From NCBI RefSeq assembly GCF_009377235.1, contig NZ_VMNX01000068.1, positions 1 to 40,814 of the forward strand: a stretch of DNA of 40,814 bases, given 5' to 3'. Source of the DNA: Streptomyces acidicola (lineage in GTDB: Bacteria > Actinomycetota > Actinomycetes > Streptomycetales > Streptomycetaceae). The notes under the pieces are model-generated. The model made no database searches. It was not told the DNA's origin and saw only the letters and a list, made by a program, of their open reading frames with translations. Below are positions 15,289 to 22,913 of the stretch, piece by piece (position 1 is the stretch's first letter; each line of letters starts with the position of its first letter). The translations under genes and the position numbers were made by a program.

Positions 15289-16148
15289 GCGACGCGAACG
15301 GGGCCAGCGGTCCGATTGGGCAGGACGGTCCGGCTCCCGGTGCCGGCCCCACGGGTCCCACGGGTCTCACCAGTCCCACCAGTCCCACCAGTCCCACCAG
15401 TCCCACCGGTCCTACTGGTACGCCGGGTGCCCCGACGGACTCGAACGCGCCGGGCGGCTCGGCGGAGGCGAGCGGTTCGGCGCCCGGACGTCGGGTCCGG
15501 GTCGTGCTGGTCGACGACCACCGCATGTTCCGTACGGGCGTGCAGGCGGAGATCGGGGAGACGGAGCGCACCGGTGTCGAGGTCGTCGGGGAGGCGGCGG
15601 ACGTCGACCAGGCGGTGAGCGTCATCTCGGCCACACGGCCCGAGGTGGTGCTCCTCGACGTGCACCTCCCGGGCGGGGGCGGGGTCGAAGTGCTGCGCCG
15701 GTGCGCCGCGTTGATGTCGGACGCCGAGCAGCCCGTCCGCTTCCTGGCCCTCTCCGTCTCGGACGCGGCGGAGGACGTCATCGGTGTCATCCGGGGTGGC
15801 GCCCGGGGGTACGTCACCAAAACGATCACCGGCACGGATCTGGTCGACTCCATCTTCCGCGTCCAGGAGGGCGACGCGGTGTTCTCGCCGAGGCTGGCCG
15901 GCTTCGTCCTCGACGCCTTCGCCTCCACGGACGCCCCGCCCGTCGACGAAGACCTGGACCGTCTCACCCAGCGCGAGCGTGAGGTCCTCCGCCTCATCGC
16001 CCGCGGCTATGCGTACAAGGAGATCGCCAAGCAGCTGTACATCTCCGTCAAGACGGTGGAGTCCCATGTCTCGGCGGTGCTGCGGAAGTTGCAGCTCTCC
16101 AACCGGCACGAACTGACGAGGTGGGCGACGGCACGACGGTTGGTGTGA
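15285..16148 (+). CDS. NarL/FixJ-family response regulator with collagen-like N-terminal extension
   Basis: This 287-residue regulator is translationally coupled to the kinase (4-nt overlap). The receiver domain (about 70-190) has RVVLVDDHRMFRTG, the phosphorylated Asp125 in VVLLDVHLPGG, and the late Lys in ARGYVTKTITG. The C-terminal LuxR-type helix-turn-helix (about 222-285) reads LTQREREVLRLIARGYAYKE, then SVKTVESHVSAVLRKLQL. The first 69 residues are unusual: a low-complexity run GPTGPTGLTSPTSPTSPTS that comes from a 9-bp DNA repeat (15345-15416). Most relatives start directly with the receiver. It likely controls envelope-stress genes, perhaps its own cluster. Confidence 0.9.
   Translation: MSDANGASGPIGQDGPAPGAGPTGPTGLTSPTSPTSPTSPTGPTGTPGAPTDSNAPGGSAEASGSAPGRRVRVVLVDDHRMFRTGVQAEIGETERTGVEVVGEAADVDQAVSVISATRPEVVLLDVHLPGGGGVEVLRRCAALMSDAEQPVRFLALSVSDAAEDVIGVIRGGARGYVTKTITGTDLVDSIFRVQEGDAVFSPRLAGFVLDAFASTDAPPVDEDLDRLTQREREVLRLIARGYAYKEIAKQLYISVKTVESHVSAVLRKLQLSNRHELTRWATARRLV
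15345..15416 (+). repeat. 9-bp tandem repeat in the response regulator gene
   Basis: Eight 9-bp units run from 15345 to 15416, four of them identical (agtcccacc, 15372-15407). Each unit encodes three residues (Gly/Ser-Pro-Thr type), giving a collagen-like stretch. The unit length keeps the frame if copies are gained or lost. Confidence 0.92.
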
Positions 16149-16160
16149 GGCAGTCCTGAG

Positions 16161-16330
16161 AGCCCCAGCCCTGACCCCAGACTCCAGCCCCAGCCCTGAC
16201 CCCAGACTCCAGCCCGAGCCCGAGCCCGAGCCCGAGCCTGGGCGCGAGGCCGAGCCCGAGGCCGATGCCGGAGCCAGGGGTGAGTCCGAGCCCGGCGTCG
16301 AGTCCGAGTCCGGGTTCGAGTCCGGGTTCG
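16161..16330. repeat. Repeat-filled convergent intergenic region
   Basis: A 25-bp unit (agccccagccctgaccccag plus actcc) is perfectly duplicated at 16161-16185 and 16186-16210. It is followed by about 120 bp of agcccg / gagccc / gagtccgggttc repeats up to 16330. The stretch lies between the convergent response-regulator and NlpC/P60 genes. No hairpin terminator is clear. Confidence 0.88.
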
Positions 16331-16394
16331 AGCTCAAGGCGGCGGCCGGTTCCTCTTCCTCGGCTACGCGGCCTCCGCCGTCGCGCCCTGAGGC

Positions 16395-17459
16395 TCACGC
16401 CACCCGCGTGGCGCCCGCGAACGGCATCTCGTCGAGTGGCGCCACCCGCACCTGCGTCCCCGGACGGGGCGCGTGGATCATCTGACCGTTCCCCACGTAG
16501 ATGCCCACGTGGCTGATCCCGGAGTAGAAGAACACCAGGTCACCGGGCAGGAGCTGGGAGCGCGCGATGCGCTGCCCGGTGCCGATCTGCGTATACGTCG
16601 TCCGGGGCAGTGAGACCCCCGCCGCGCGGTAGGCCGCCTGGGTGAGCCCGGAGCAGTCGAAGGCGTCGGGACCGGTCGCGCCCCACACGTATGGGCTGCC
16701 GAGCTTGCCGTAGGCGTACGACAGGGCCGCGGCCGCCCGTGAACTGGGTGCCTGGGCGGTGGAGGAGGCCGCCAGGACCGGTCCGAGGTCGCGCGCCGGG
16801 GCACCGGACCGCGATGCGCGCCCCGCGCCCGCCGCCGCGTCCAGCCCAGCCCGGGCGCCCTCCGGCAACCGCGCCAGCAGACGTCTCGCCTCGCCCAGCC
16901 TTCCCGTGATCGTCCCCCTGTGCCGCTTCAGCTCTGCCTGCCGGGACGAGAGCCGCGACAGTTCGACGCGCGCGGCGCCCCGCAGTCGCTCGATCTCCCG
17001 CAACTGCCTACGTACGTTTGCCACGTCCGACGCCTGTCGGCTGCCGATCCGTTCGGCGAAGGCCGCACCGTCCAGATACACGTCCGGGTCGTCGCTCAGC
17101 GCGAGTTGCACCGCGGGGTCGATGCCGTCACCGCGGTACTGCGCCGCCGCCACCGAACCCAGCTTCTCGCGTGCGGAGTTCAGCCCCTCCGTGCGGCGAG
17201 CCGCCTCGTCCCGCAGGTCCTCCAGCCGCTTCCGCGCCTTGTCGGCCTCCTCCTTCGCGCCGTTGTACTGCTCGGTGGCGACCTCCGCCTGTTCGTACAG
17301 CTTGTTCACCTTCGCCCTGGCCTGCGCCGCTGTGGGCTGCGGTTCGGCGTGCCCGGTGCCGTCGAAGCCGGTCGCGCTCGCCGCGCCCGCCAGGGCGATC
17401 GTGACAGCGGTACGGGCCGTGGTGCCGCTGAGGGGGCGCTGTCTGGGCCTGCGGTGCAC
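16395..17459 (-). CDS. NlpC/P60-family peptidoglycan endopeptidase (secreted)
   Basis: This 354-residue exported wall hydrolase has a signal sequence with a basic start (MHRRPRQRPLSG) and hydrophobic TAVTIALAGAASATG. A long coiled-coil region (about 40-205: KVNKLYEQAEVATEQYNGAK and similar) and a linker follow. The C-terminal NlpC/P60 domain has Cys269 in FDCSGLTQ, His317 in SHVGIYVG and His329 in MIHAPRPG as the catalytic set. Such enzymes cut the D-Glu-diaminopimelate bond in stem peptides during growth and sporulation. GTG 17459 was chosen. TTG 17465 is an alternative because AAAGGA lies slightly far upstream. A very stable hairpin (17550-17592) lies in the probable 5' UTR. A second paralogue follows the next small gene. 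Confidence 0.9.
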   Translation of the reverse strand: MHRRPRQRPLSGTTARTAVTIALAGAASATGFDGTGHAEPQPTAAQARAKVNKLYEQAEVATEQYNGAKEEADKARKRLEDLRDEAARRTEGLNSAREKLGSVAAAQYRGDGIDPAVQLALSDDPDVYLDGAAFAERIGSRQASDVANVRRQLREIERLRGAARVELSRLSSRQAELKRHRGTITGRLGEARRLLARLPEGARAGLDAAAGAGRASRSGAPARDLGPVLAASSTAQAPSSRAAAALSYAYGKLGSPYVWGATGPDAFDCSGLTQAAYRAAGVSLPRTTYTQIGTGQRIARSQLLPGDLVFFYSGISHVGIYVGNGQMIHAPRPGTQVRVAPLDEMPFAGATRVA

Positions 17460-17549
17460 TGGCAAGGGGACGTCACGTCCTTTCGTACGACGCGTTACGA
17501 CCGAGACGGCCTCTTCGGCCGCGGCCGCCATGGGGGTCGGCGGTCACGC

Positions 17550-17592
17550 GTCCGGCGGCGGCCCGCACAGGGGCAGCGGGCCGCCGCCGGAC
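17550..17592 (-). promoter_or_regulatory. 16-bp perfect hairpin in the 5' region of the NlpC/P60 gene
   Basis: gtccggcggcggcccg (17550-17565) pairs perfectly with 17577-17592 across an 11-nt loop. It lies 90 bp upstream of the start, on the same transcript if the promoter is further up. It could be a terminator-type attenuator or block of an RNA switch. It does not resemble the c-di-AMP riboswitch found before the paralogous gene. Confidence 0.6.
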
Positions 17593-18086
17593 CTCTCGGC
17601 GGAGGTGCCCGACTGCCGCCCCTGGCCCGGGCGGCGGTGGGGAGCGGGCACCTGCTGGAGGACGCTAAGCGTGGCTGTGTCCACTCGGTGACGCCATGTA
17701 CGGAACTGGCCCCAGTGGACCACCGGTGACCGTATGTGACCGTGATCTCTGCCTGGCGGCACCGCCTTCACGCAGAGCGATGATCAATGCGGTGGTTTGG
17801 GGGCAACCGGCGGCGAGACAGTGCTATGGGGCGCATATATGCGGCGGGTCGTCTGGTGTATGGCAGGGCGTGCCATACGGCGAATGGTCCGGGTTTTCGG
17901 GGGTGGTGGCGCGGCATACCAAGTCAGCACCGACGCCGGACACCAGGGCCACCGCCACGGCCGATGCCAGGACCACCGTCATGGCCACCACTGCAGCCAG
18001 TACCGGAGACTTCCCGCAGCCGGTACCGGCGGCTTCCCGGGGCCGGTGCCAGGCCGCCGAAGGGGCCCTGGTTAGGCTCCGGCTCC
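17593..18086. other. Divergent intergenic region with two palindromes
   Basis: cgcatatatgcg is a perfect 12-bp palindrome at 17832-17843. gtatggca (17858-17865) and tgccatac (17871-17878) form an 8-bp inverted repeat with a 5-nt spacer. Both look like repressor sites, 14 bp apart. TAGGCT at about 18074-18079 is a -10-like element for the small membrane protein gene. I see no gene in the rest. Confidence 0.5.
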
Positions 18087-18440
18087 ATGGACATACTCAT
18101 CCATCTCTTCGTCGCCCTGCACATCATCGGCATCGCCTCCCTTCTGGGTGGCTTCCTCACCCAGATGAAGGCGATGGGGCAGGGGACGGCCCGTTTTGTG
18201 CCCGCCATGCTGCACGGCGCGCTGACGATGCTCATCACCGGTGCCGTTCTGGTCGGCCTCAACCAGGCCGACGACCAGACGGTCAACAACGTCAAGATCG
18301 GCGTGAAGCTGGCCCTGCTGGTCGTGATCCTCGGGCTCGTCTACGTGAAGCGCGACGAGGAACAGGTGGAGAAGGGGCTGTTCGGCCTGGTGGGCGGCCT
18401 GACCACGGCGAACATCTTCATCGCGGTGCTCTGGACCTGA
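18087..18440 (+). CDS. Small integral membrane protein (unknown function)
   Basis: This 117-residue protein has four predicted membrane helices: LIHLFVALHIIGIASLLGG, FVPAMLHGALTMLITGAVLV, VKLALLVVILGLVYV and FGLVGGLTTANIFIAVLW. A charged loop KRDEEQVEKG lies between the last two. I recognise no named family. ATG 18087 is preferred over the long upstream frame because that part is low complexity. TAGGCT, 8 nt upstream, points to a leaderless or nearly leaderless transcript. The gene is convergent with the second NlpC/P60 gene and shares a terminator with it. Confidence 0.8.
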   Translation: MDILIHLFVALHIIGIASLLGGFLTQMKAMGQGTARFVPAMLHGALTMLITGAVLVGLNQADDQTVNNVKIGVKLALLVVILGLVYVKRDEEQVEKGLFGLVGGLTTANIFIAVLWT

Positions 18441-18452
18441 TCGGAGACCGCG

Positions 18453-18498
18453 CCGGCCCCGACCGGCGACCGAGGAGTCAGGCGCCGACCGGGGCCGG
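18453..18498. terminator. Bidirectional terminator-like hairpin
   Basis: ccggccccg (18453-18461) pairs with cggggccgg (18490-18498), with further imperfect pairing inside. It lies between the convergent stops at 18440 and 18512. Confidence 0.6.
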
Positions 18499-18511
18499 GA
18501 AGGTGCGACCG

Positions 18512-19693
18512 TTACGCCGGCCGCACCACGCTGTGGATCGACGACTCGCCGTCGTAGAAGATCGACTCCTCGCGGACGTAAGCCCCCGGCTTGGGCGCGT
18601 GGATCATCATGCCGTTGCCGATGTAGATCCCGACGTGGGTGATGTCGTCGTAGAAGAAGACGAGGTCGCCGGGCCTGGCGTCGGCGACTGAGACGGTCTT
18701 GCCCACGTTGACCTGGTCGTACGTGGTGCGCGGCAGGTCGACGCCGGCGGCCTTCCAGGCGTCCTGGGTGAGCCCGGAGCAGTCGTACGAGTCGGGGCCG
18801 GTCGCGCCCCAGACGTACGGTTTGCCGATCTGCGCGCGGGCGAACGCGATGACCTTGGCCGCCTTCGTGGCGTAGGTGGAGTCCTCTGCCGGGGCCTCGA
18901 CGGTGGAGCTGCTGCCGGCGCTCTGCTCCTGGGCCGCCTCCTGCTTCCGTTTCTCCGCCTCGGCCGCCAGCCGCTTCTTCTCCGCCTCGGCTGCCTGCTG
19001 CCGCGCCAGCTCCTCAGCCCGGCGCTCGGCCTCCTCCTGCTTCTTCTTCTCGATCGCCGCGAGGCGGGCCTTCTCCTCGGCGGTCAGCTTGTCCAGCAGT
19101 TGACGGGCCTCGGTGAGCTTCGCCTGGACCTGCGCCTTGCTCGCCTTCAGCGTGGACTGCGACTGGGTGAGCGACTCCAGGCCCTCGGTGGCCTCCTGGC
19201 GCTTCTGAGCCGTCTCGGTCCGCTGGGTGACGTAGTCGTCGACCACCTCTTTCTGACGTTCCGTCAAGCGGTCCATCAGCTGGGTCTGGTCGAAGTAGTC
19301 CTGAGGGTTGTCCGCCAGCAGCATCGTTGCCGTGTCCGGGGCCGCGGCGCCCGTCCGGTACTGGGCGGCGGCGAATGAGCCCAGCTGCTCCCGGGCCTCG
19401 TTGAGCTTCTCTGTGCGCTTGGCGACATCGTCGAGGAGCGTGGCGACGCGCTTCTTCTGCTTGGCCGTCTTCTCCTCGGCCGCGTTGTACTTGTCGGTCG
19501 CCGACTCGGCCTGGCGGTAGAGGTCGCCGACCTTCTTCTCGACTTCTTCGAGGCTCGGCTTGTCGTCGGTCGAGGGTGCGGCGGTCGCTGTCTGGGAGAA
19601 CAGGGCCATCGAGGTCAGCGCCGCCGTCGCGAGGGCGGGTGTCCGTATGCCTGTGCGCGTCCGGGCAGGACGCGACTTTCGGTGCGGCGCCAT
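18512..19693 (-). CDS. NlpC/P60-family peptidoglycan endopeptidase under c-di-AMP riboswitch control
   Basis: This 393-residue secreted wall hydrolase has a signal peptide (MAPHRKSRPARTRTG and a hydrophobic stretch ending ATAAPS) and a long coiled coil (about 45-245). A very charged helix KKKQEEAERRAEELARQQA and a Ser-rich linker follow. The C-terminal NlpC/P60 domain has Cys305 in YDCSGLTQ, His353 in THVGIYIG and His365 in MIHAPKPG. The start has a strong GGAAGGAG site. Upstream lies a c-di-AMP riboswitch, so synthesis should fall when c-di-AMP is high, as described for other Streptomyces wall-hydrolase genes. It is paralogous to the gene ending at 16395, with the same architecture but a longer coiled coil. 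Confidence 0.93.
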   Translation of the reverse strand: MAPHRKSRPARTRTGIRTPALATAALTSMALFSQTATAAPSTDDKPSLEEVEKKVGDLYRQAESATDKYNAAEEKTAKQKKRVATLLDDVAKRTEKLNEAREQLGSFAAAQYRTGAAAPDTATMLLADNPQDYFDQTQLMDRLTERQKEVVDDYVTQRTETAQKRQEATEGLESLTQSQSTLKASKAQVQAKLTEARQLLDKLTAEEKARLAAIEKKKQEEAERRAEELARQQAAEAEKKRLAAEAEKRKQEAAQEQSAGSSSTVEAPAEDSTYATKAAKVIAFARAQIGKPYVWGATGPDSYDCSGLTQDAWKAAGVDLPRTTYDQVNVGKTVSVADARPGDLVFFYDDITHVGIYIGNGMMIHAPKPGAYVREESIFYDGESSIHSVVRPA

Positions 19694-19715
19694 GAAAGGC
19701 GGCTCCTTCCGTTGT

Positions 19716-19866
19716 CCGCCTACCGAGTTAGCTGTCGGGTTCGGGCGCGTGCATTGGAAGGTGTGCCCTACGGCCCTTGCCGCGTACGGCAGGTGGGCCG
19801 ATTCACCCCAAGGTCGGTGGGTCCCCGGCTCCGGCTCCGCGAGGGGCGCCGGACTCGGCGGAGGCC
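19716..19866 (-). promoter_or_regulatory. c-di-AMP riboswitch (ydaO-yuaA type)
   Basis: On the minus strand the conserved blocks of the ydaO aptamer appear in order: ccgccgagtccgg, ccggggaccca, ttggggtgaatcgg, gccgtaggg, cgaacccgacagctaac and tcggtaggcgg. The closing stem pairs ccgcc near 19860 with ggcgg at 19716-19720. The aptamer ends 22 nt before the NlpC/P60 start. In Streptomyces this class sits before resuscitation-factor and NlpC/P60 hydrolase genes and turns them off when it binds c-di-AMP. TTGACT at 19983-19988 (minus strand) may be the -35 of its promoter, but no good -10 fits. Confidence 0.92.
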
Positions 19867-20179
19867 GCCCGGCCCGGCGAGGTTCGCCGGTTGGGTCGAG
19901 CGGCCCACCAAGAACGCTAGCCAATTCGTGTGGCGCCTGTGAAGGTTGATGCGCGATATGCCCGATACGTTTTCGTGACCTTAGTCAACATGGCTGCCGC
20001 GTGTGGCGAATTCGGAGTGATCTGTGGATGCATGATGTCTCATATGCGATACACCCGTTATGTGGCTAAAGGTGCGGTCGGTCGTGGTCCCGTGCTGCCG
20101 GTTCCGGGGTGGGGCTGCGGTGATCCGTCGCGATGGAGGGGGCGCGTCCTCACCTGGCCGACCGCGGACAGTGGCAGCG
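19867..20179. other. Divergent intergenic region, left part
   Basis: This holds the presumed promoter of the riboswitch transcript (minus strand). Short frames on both strands lack ribosome sites and family resemblance. I support no gene. Confidence 0.4.
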
Positions 20180-20269
20180 TGAAGCCGGATGGTGACAGGG
20201 TGAACCCGGACGGACATGCGGTATGAACCTGGACGGTCATACGGCGTGAACCCGGACGGTCATGAGTCC
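20180..20269. repeat. 23-bp tandem repeats upstream of pcrA
   Basis: Three 23-bp units lie at 20201-20223, 20224-20246 and 20247-20269 (core tgaacccggacggtcat). They are preceded by a decayed 21-bp unit at 20180-20200. They end 70 bp before the pcrA promoter motif. They look like an iteron-type array or a slipped repeat. No frame crosses it convincingly. Confidence 0.88.
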
Positions 20270-20337
20270 GGGAGAGGCCAGCCGTTGAAGATCGTCGGCA
20301 GCGCGCGCTCGGACCGAGTTTGCGGGGTGGCCCCTGG

Positions 20338-20360
20338 GTGTCGGTGGGGCGGCCTAGACT
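20338..20360 (+). promoter_or_regulatory. RecA-NDp (PafBC-type DNA-damage) promoter of pcrA
   Basis: gTGTCGGTG (20338-20346), exactly 8 nt, then TAGACT (20355-20360). The published RecA-NDp pattern is TTGTCRGTG-N8-TAnnnT. This fits at every defined position except the first T. The ATG of pcrA is 10 nt after the -10 and a short GGAGAG lies between. A DNA repair helicase is an expected target. Confidence 0.78.
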
Positions 20361-20369
20361 CGGAGAGCG

Positions 20370-22889
20370 ATGAGCAGCCTTTTCGATGACAGCTTCCTGG
20401 CGGACCTCAAGGCCCCGCGGGCCCATGAGGAAGAGCCTCCGCCGCCACCCGAGGACGAGCACGTACCGGAGCCGATTCCGGACGATCTGTTCGGCGGCAG
20501 GTTCGACGCGCCGCCGGACCGGGACGCCTACTACCGCGACGGCGAGCCACGCCCCGCGGTGGACCCGGCCGCGCTCCTGGTGGGGCTGAACGAGAACCAG
20601 CGCGCGGCGGTCGTCCACTCCGGCTCCCCCCTGCTCATCGTGGCCGGCGCCGGCTCCGGCAAGACCCGCGTGCTCACCCACCGCATCGCGCACCTGCTCG
20701 GCGAGCGGAACGTCCACCCGGGCCAGATCCTCGCGATCACCTTCACCAACAAGGCCGCGGGCGAGATGAAGGAGCGCGTCGAGCAGCTCGTCGGCCCGCG
20801 CGCGAACGCGATGTGGGTGATGACCTTCCACAGCGCGTGCGTACGGATTCTGCGGCGGGAGAGCAAGAAGCTCGGCTTCACGTCGTCCTTCTCGATCTAC
20901 GACGCTGCCGACAGCAAGCGGCTGATGGCGCTCGTCTGCCGCGACCTGGACCTCGACCCGAAGCGTTTCCCGCCCAAGTCGTTCAGCGCCAAGATCTCGA
21001 ACCTGAAGAACGAGCTGATCGACGAGGAGGACTTCGCCGCCCAGGCCGGTGGGGGCACCTCCCGCTCGAGCGAAGCCGAGAGTGGGGGAGGCTTCGAGAA
21101 GACCCTCGCCCAGGCGTACGCGCTCTACCAGTCGCGGCTGCGCGAGGCCAACGCCCTCGACTTCGACGACCTGATCATGACGACGGTCAATCTGCTCCGC
21201 GCCTTCCCGGACGTCGCCGAGCACTACCGCCGCCGCTTCCGGCACGTCCTCGTCGACGAGTACCAGGACACCAACCACGCCCAGTACGCCCTCGTACGGG
21301 AACTCGTCGGGACCTCCGAGCACCCCGTGGACGTACCGCCCGGCGAGTACGACGTCCCGCCTGCCGAGCTGTGTGTCGTGGGTGACGCCGACCAGTCCAT
21401 CTACGCCTTCCGCGGCGCAACCATCCGCAACATCCTCCAGTTCGAGGAGGACTACCCGGACGCGACGACGATCCTGCTGGAGCAGAACTACCGCTCCACG
21501 CAGACGATCCTCTCCGCCGCCAACGCGGTCATCGAGCGCAACGAGTCCCGCCGCCCCAAGAACCTGTGGACGAATGCCGGAGCCGGTGCCCAGATCACCG
21601 GCTATGTCGCGGACACGGAGCACGACGAGGCGCAGTTCATCGCCGACGAGATAGACCGCCTGACGGACGCGGGCGAGGCCAAGGCCGGGGATGTCGCGGT
21701 CTTCTACCGCACGAACGCCCAGTCCCGTGTCTTCGAAGAGGTCTTCATCCGCGTCGGCCTGCCCTACAAGGTCGTCGGCGGCGTCCGCTTCTACGAGCGC
21801 AAGGAGGTCCGGGACGTCCTCGCCTACCTCAGGGTGCTGGCCAACCCGGAGGACTCGGTCCCGCTGCGCCGCATCCTGAACGTGCCCAAGCGCGGCATCG
21901 GCGAGCGCGCAGAGGCGATGATCGACGCCCTCGCCCAGCGCGAGAAGATCAGCTTCCCGCAGGCGCTGCGGCGCGTGGACGAGGCGTACGGCATGGCCGC
22001 GCGCTCCACGAACGCCGTCAAGCGCTTCAACGCGCTCATGGAGGACCTGCGCACGATCGCCGACTCGGGTGCGGGCCCGGCGACGGTCCTGGAGGCGATC
22101 CTCGAACGCACAGGCTACCTGGCCGAGTTGCAGGCCTCGACCGACCCCCAGGACGAGACCCGCATCGAGAACCTCCAGGAACTCGCCGCCGTGGCCCTGG
22201 AGTTCGAGCAGGAGCGCGCCGAGGGCGAGTCGGTGGCCCTGTCCGACTTCCTGGAGCAGGTCGCCCTGGTGGCCGACTCGGACCAGATCCCGGACGAGGA
22301 GGACGGCTCCGGCGTCATCACGCTGATGACCCTCCACACCGCCAAGGGCCTGGAGTTCCCGGTCGTCTTCCTCACCGGCATGGAGGACGGTGTCTTCCCG
22401 CACATGCGCGCCCTCGGCCAGACCAAGGAGCTGGAGGAGGAGCGGCGCCTGGCGTACGTGGGCATCACGCGCGCGCGGGAACGGCTCTATCTGACCCGCT
22501 CGACCCTGCGCAGCGCCTGGGGCCAGCCCTCGTACAACCCGCCGTCCCGTTTCCTGGAGGAGATCCCGGCGGCGCACCTGGACTGGAAGCGCACGGGCGC
22601 GTCGGCGGCCCCGGGTTCCACCGGCCCGGCCTCGGGGATCGCTGCCTCCCTGTCGTCCTCCCGTTCCCGTTCGTCCGCCGCGGGCGCCTCCGGCTTCGCG
22701 ACGCGACGTGCCACCGAGAAGCCGGTCGTCTCCCTGGCCGTCGGCGACCGCGTCACCCACGACCAGTTCGGCCTGGGCACGGTCGTCGCCGTGAAGGGCA
22801 CGGGTGCCAACACCGAGGCGACGATCGACTTCGGCGACACCAAGCCGAAGCGGCTGCTCCTGCGGTACGCCCCGGTGGAGAAGCTGTAG
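20370..22889 (+). CDS. pcrA: ATP-dependent DNA helicase PcrA/UvrD1
   Basis: This 839-residue superfamily 1A helicase unwinds DNA 3'-5' in nucleotide excision repair and removes RecA filaments. The first 65 residues are acidic and Pro-rich. The motifs are clear: Q motif LNENQRAAV, Walker A AGAGSGKT (Lys98), motif Ia ITFTNKAAGEM, motif II LVDEYQDTN, motif III GDADQSIYAFRGA, motif IV QNYRSTQ, motif V TLHTAKGLEFPVVF and motif VI AYVGITRARERLYL. A C-terminal Tudor-like domain (VGDRVTHDQFGLGTVVAV) is the RNA polymerase-binding type. A 42-bp interspersed repeat is inserted in frame at 21049-21090. It adds about 14 residues (GGGTSRSSEAESGGG) before EKTLAQAY, in a surface region of domain 1B. A strong terminator follows. 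Confidence 0.97.
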   Translation: MSSLFDDSFLADLKAPRAHEEEPPPPPEDEHVPEPIPDDLFGGRFDAPPDRDAYYRDGEPRPAVDPAALLVGLNENQRAAVVHSGSPLLIVAGAGSGKTRVLTHRIAHLLGERNVHPGQILAITFTNKAAGEMKERVEQLVGPRANAMWVMTFHSACVRILRRESKKLGFTSSFSIYDAADSKRLMALVCRDLDLDPKRFPPKSFSAKISNLKNELIDEEDFAAQAGGGTSRSSEAESGGGFEKTLAQAYALYQSRLREANALDFDDLIMTTVNLLRAFPDVAEHYRRRFRHVLVDEYQDTNHAQYALVRELVGTSEHPVDVPPGEYDVPPAELCVVGDADQSIYAFRGATIRNILQFEEDYPDATTILLEQNYRSTQTILSAANAVIERNESRRPKNLWTNAGAGAQITGYVADTEHDEAQFIADEIDRLTDAGEAKAGDVAVFYRTNAQSRVFEEVFIRVGLPYKVVGGVRFYERKEVRDVLAYLRVLANPEDSVPLRRILNVPKRGIGERAEAMIDALAQREKISFPQALRRVDEAYGMAARSTNAVKRFNALMEDLRTIADSGAGPATVLEAILERTGYLAELQASTDPQDETRIENLQELAAVALEFEQERAEGESVALSDFLEQVALVADSDQIPDEEDGSGVITLMTLHTAKGLEFPVVFLTGMEDGVFPHMRALGQTKELEEERRLAYVGITRARERLYLTRSTLRSAWGQPSYNPPSRFLEEIPAAHLDWKRTGASAAPGSTGPASGIAASLSSSRSRSSAAGASGFATRRATEKPVVSLAVGDRVTHDQFGLGTVVAVKGTGANTEATIDFGDTKPKRLLLRYAPVEKL
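21049..21090 (+). repeat. Interspersed palindromic repeat inserted in frame in pcrA
   Basis: The 42-bp element begins gtgggggcacctcccgctcg and ends agagtgggggag. It contains the inner palindrome gctcgagc and cgaagc/gcttcg-type pairing. I recognise this sequence as a short repeat found many times between genes in Streptomyces chromosomes. Being 14 codons long and free of stops, it keeps the helicase frame. It is the only copy I found in this window. Confidence 0.75.
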
Positions 22890-22913
22890 GCGGAGGACGA
22901 GGCCGCGGACACG

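Noticed and set aside
20180..20269. Replication origin iterons
   Set aside because: No Rep gene or DnaA box context is seen, and the region lies in the chromosomal core next to pcrA.
20058..22760. 900-codon open frame antisense to pcrA
   Set aside because: It is a shadow of a high-GC gene. The composition is Asp/Gly/Leu/Val/Arg-rich without motifs, and pcrA on the other strand has every helicase motif.
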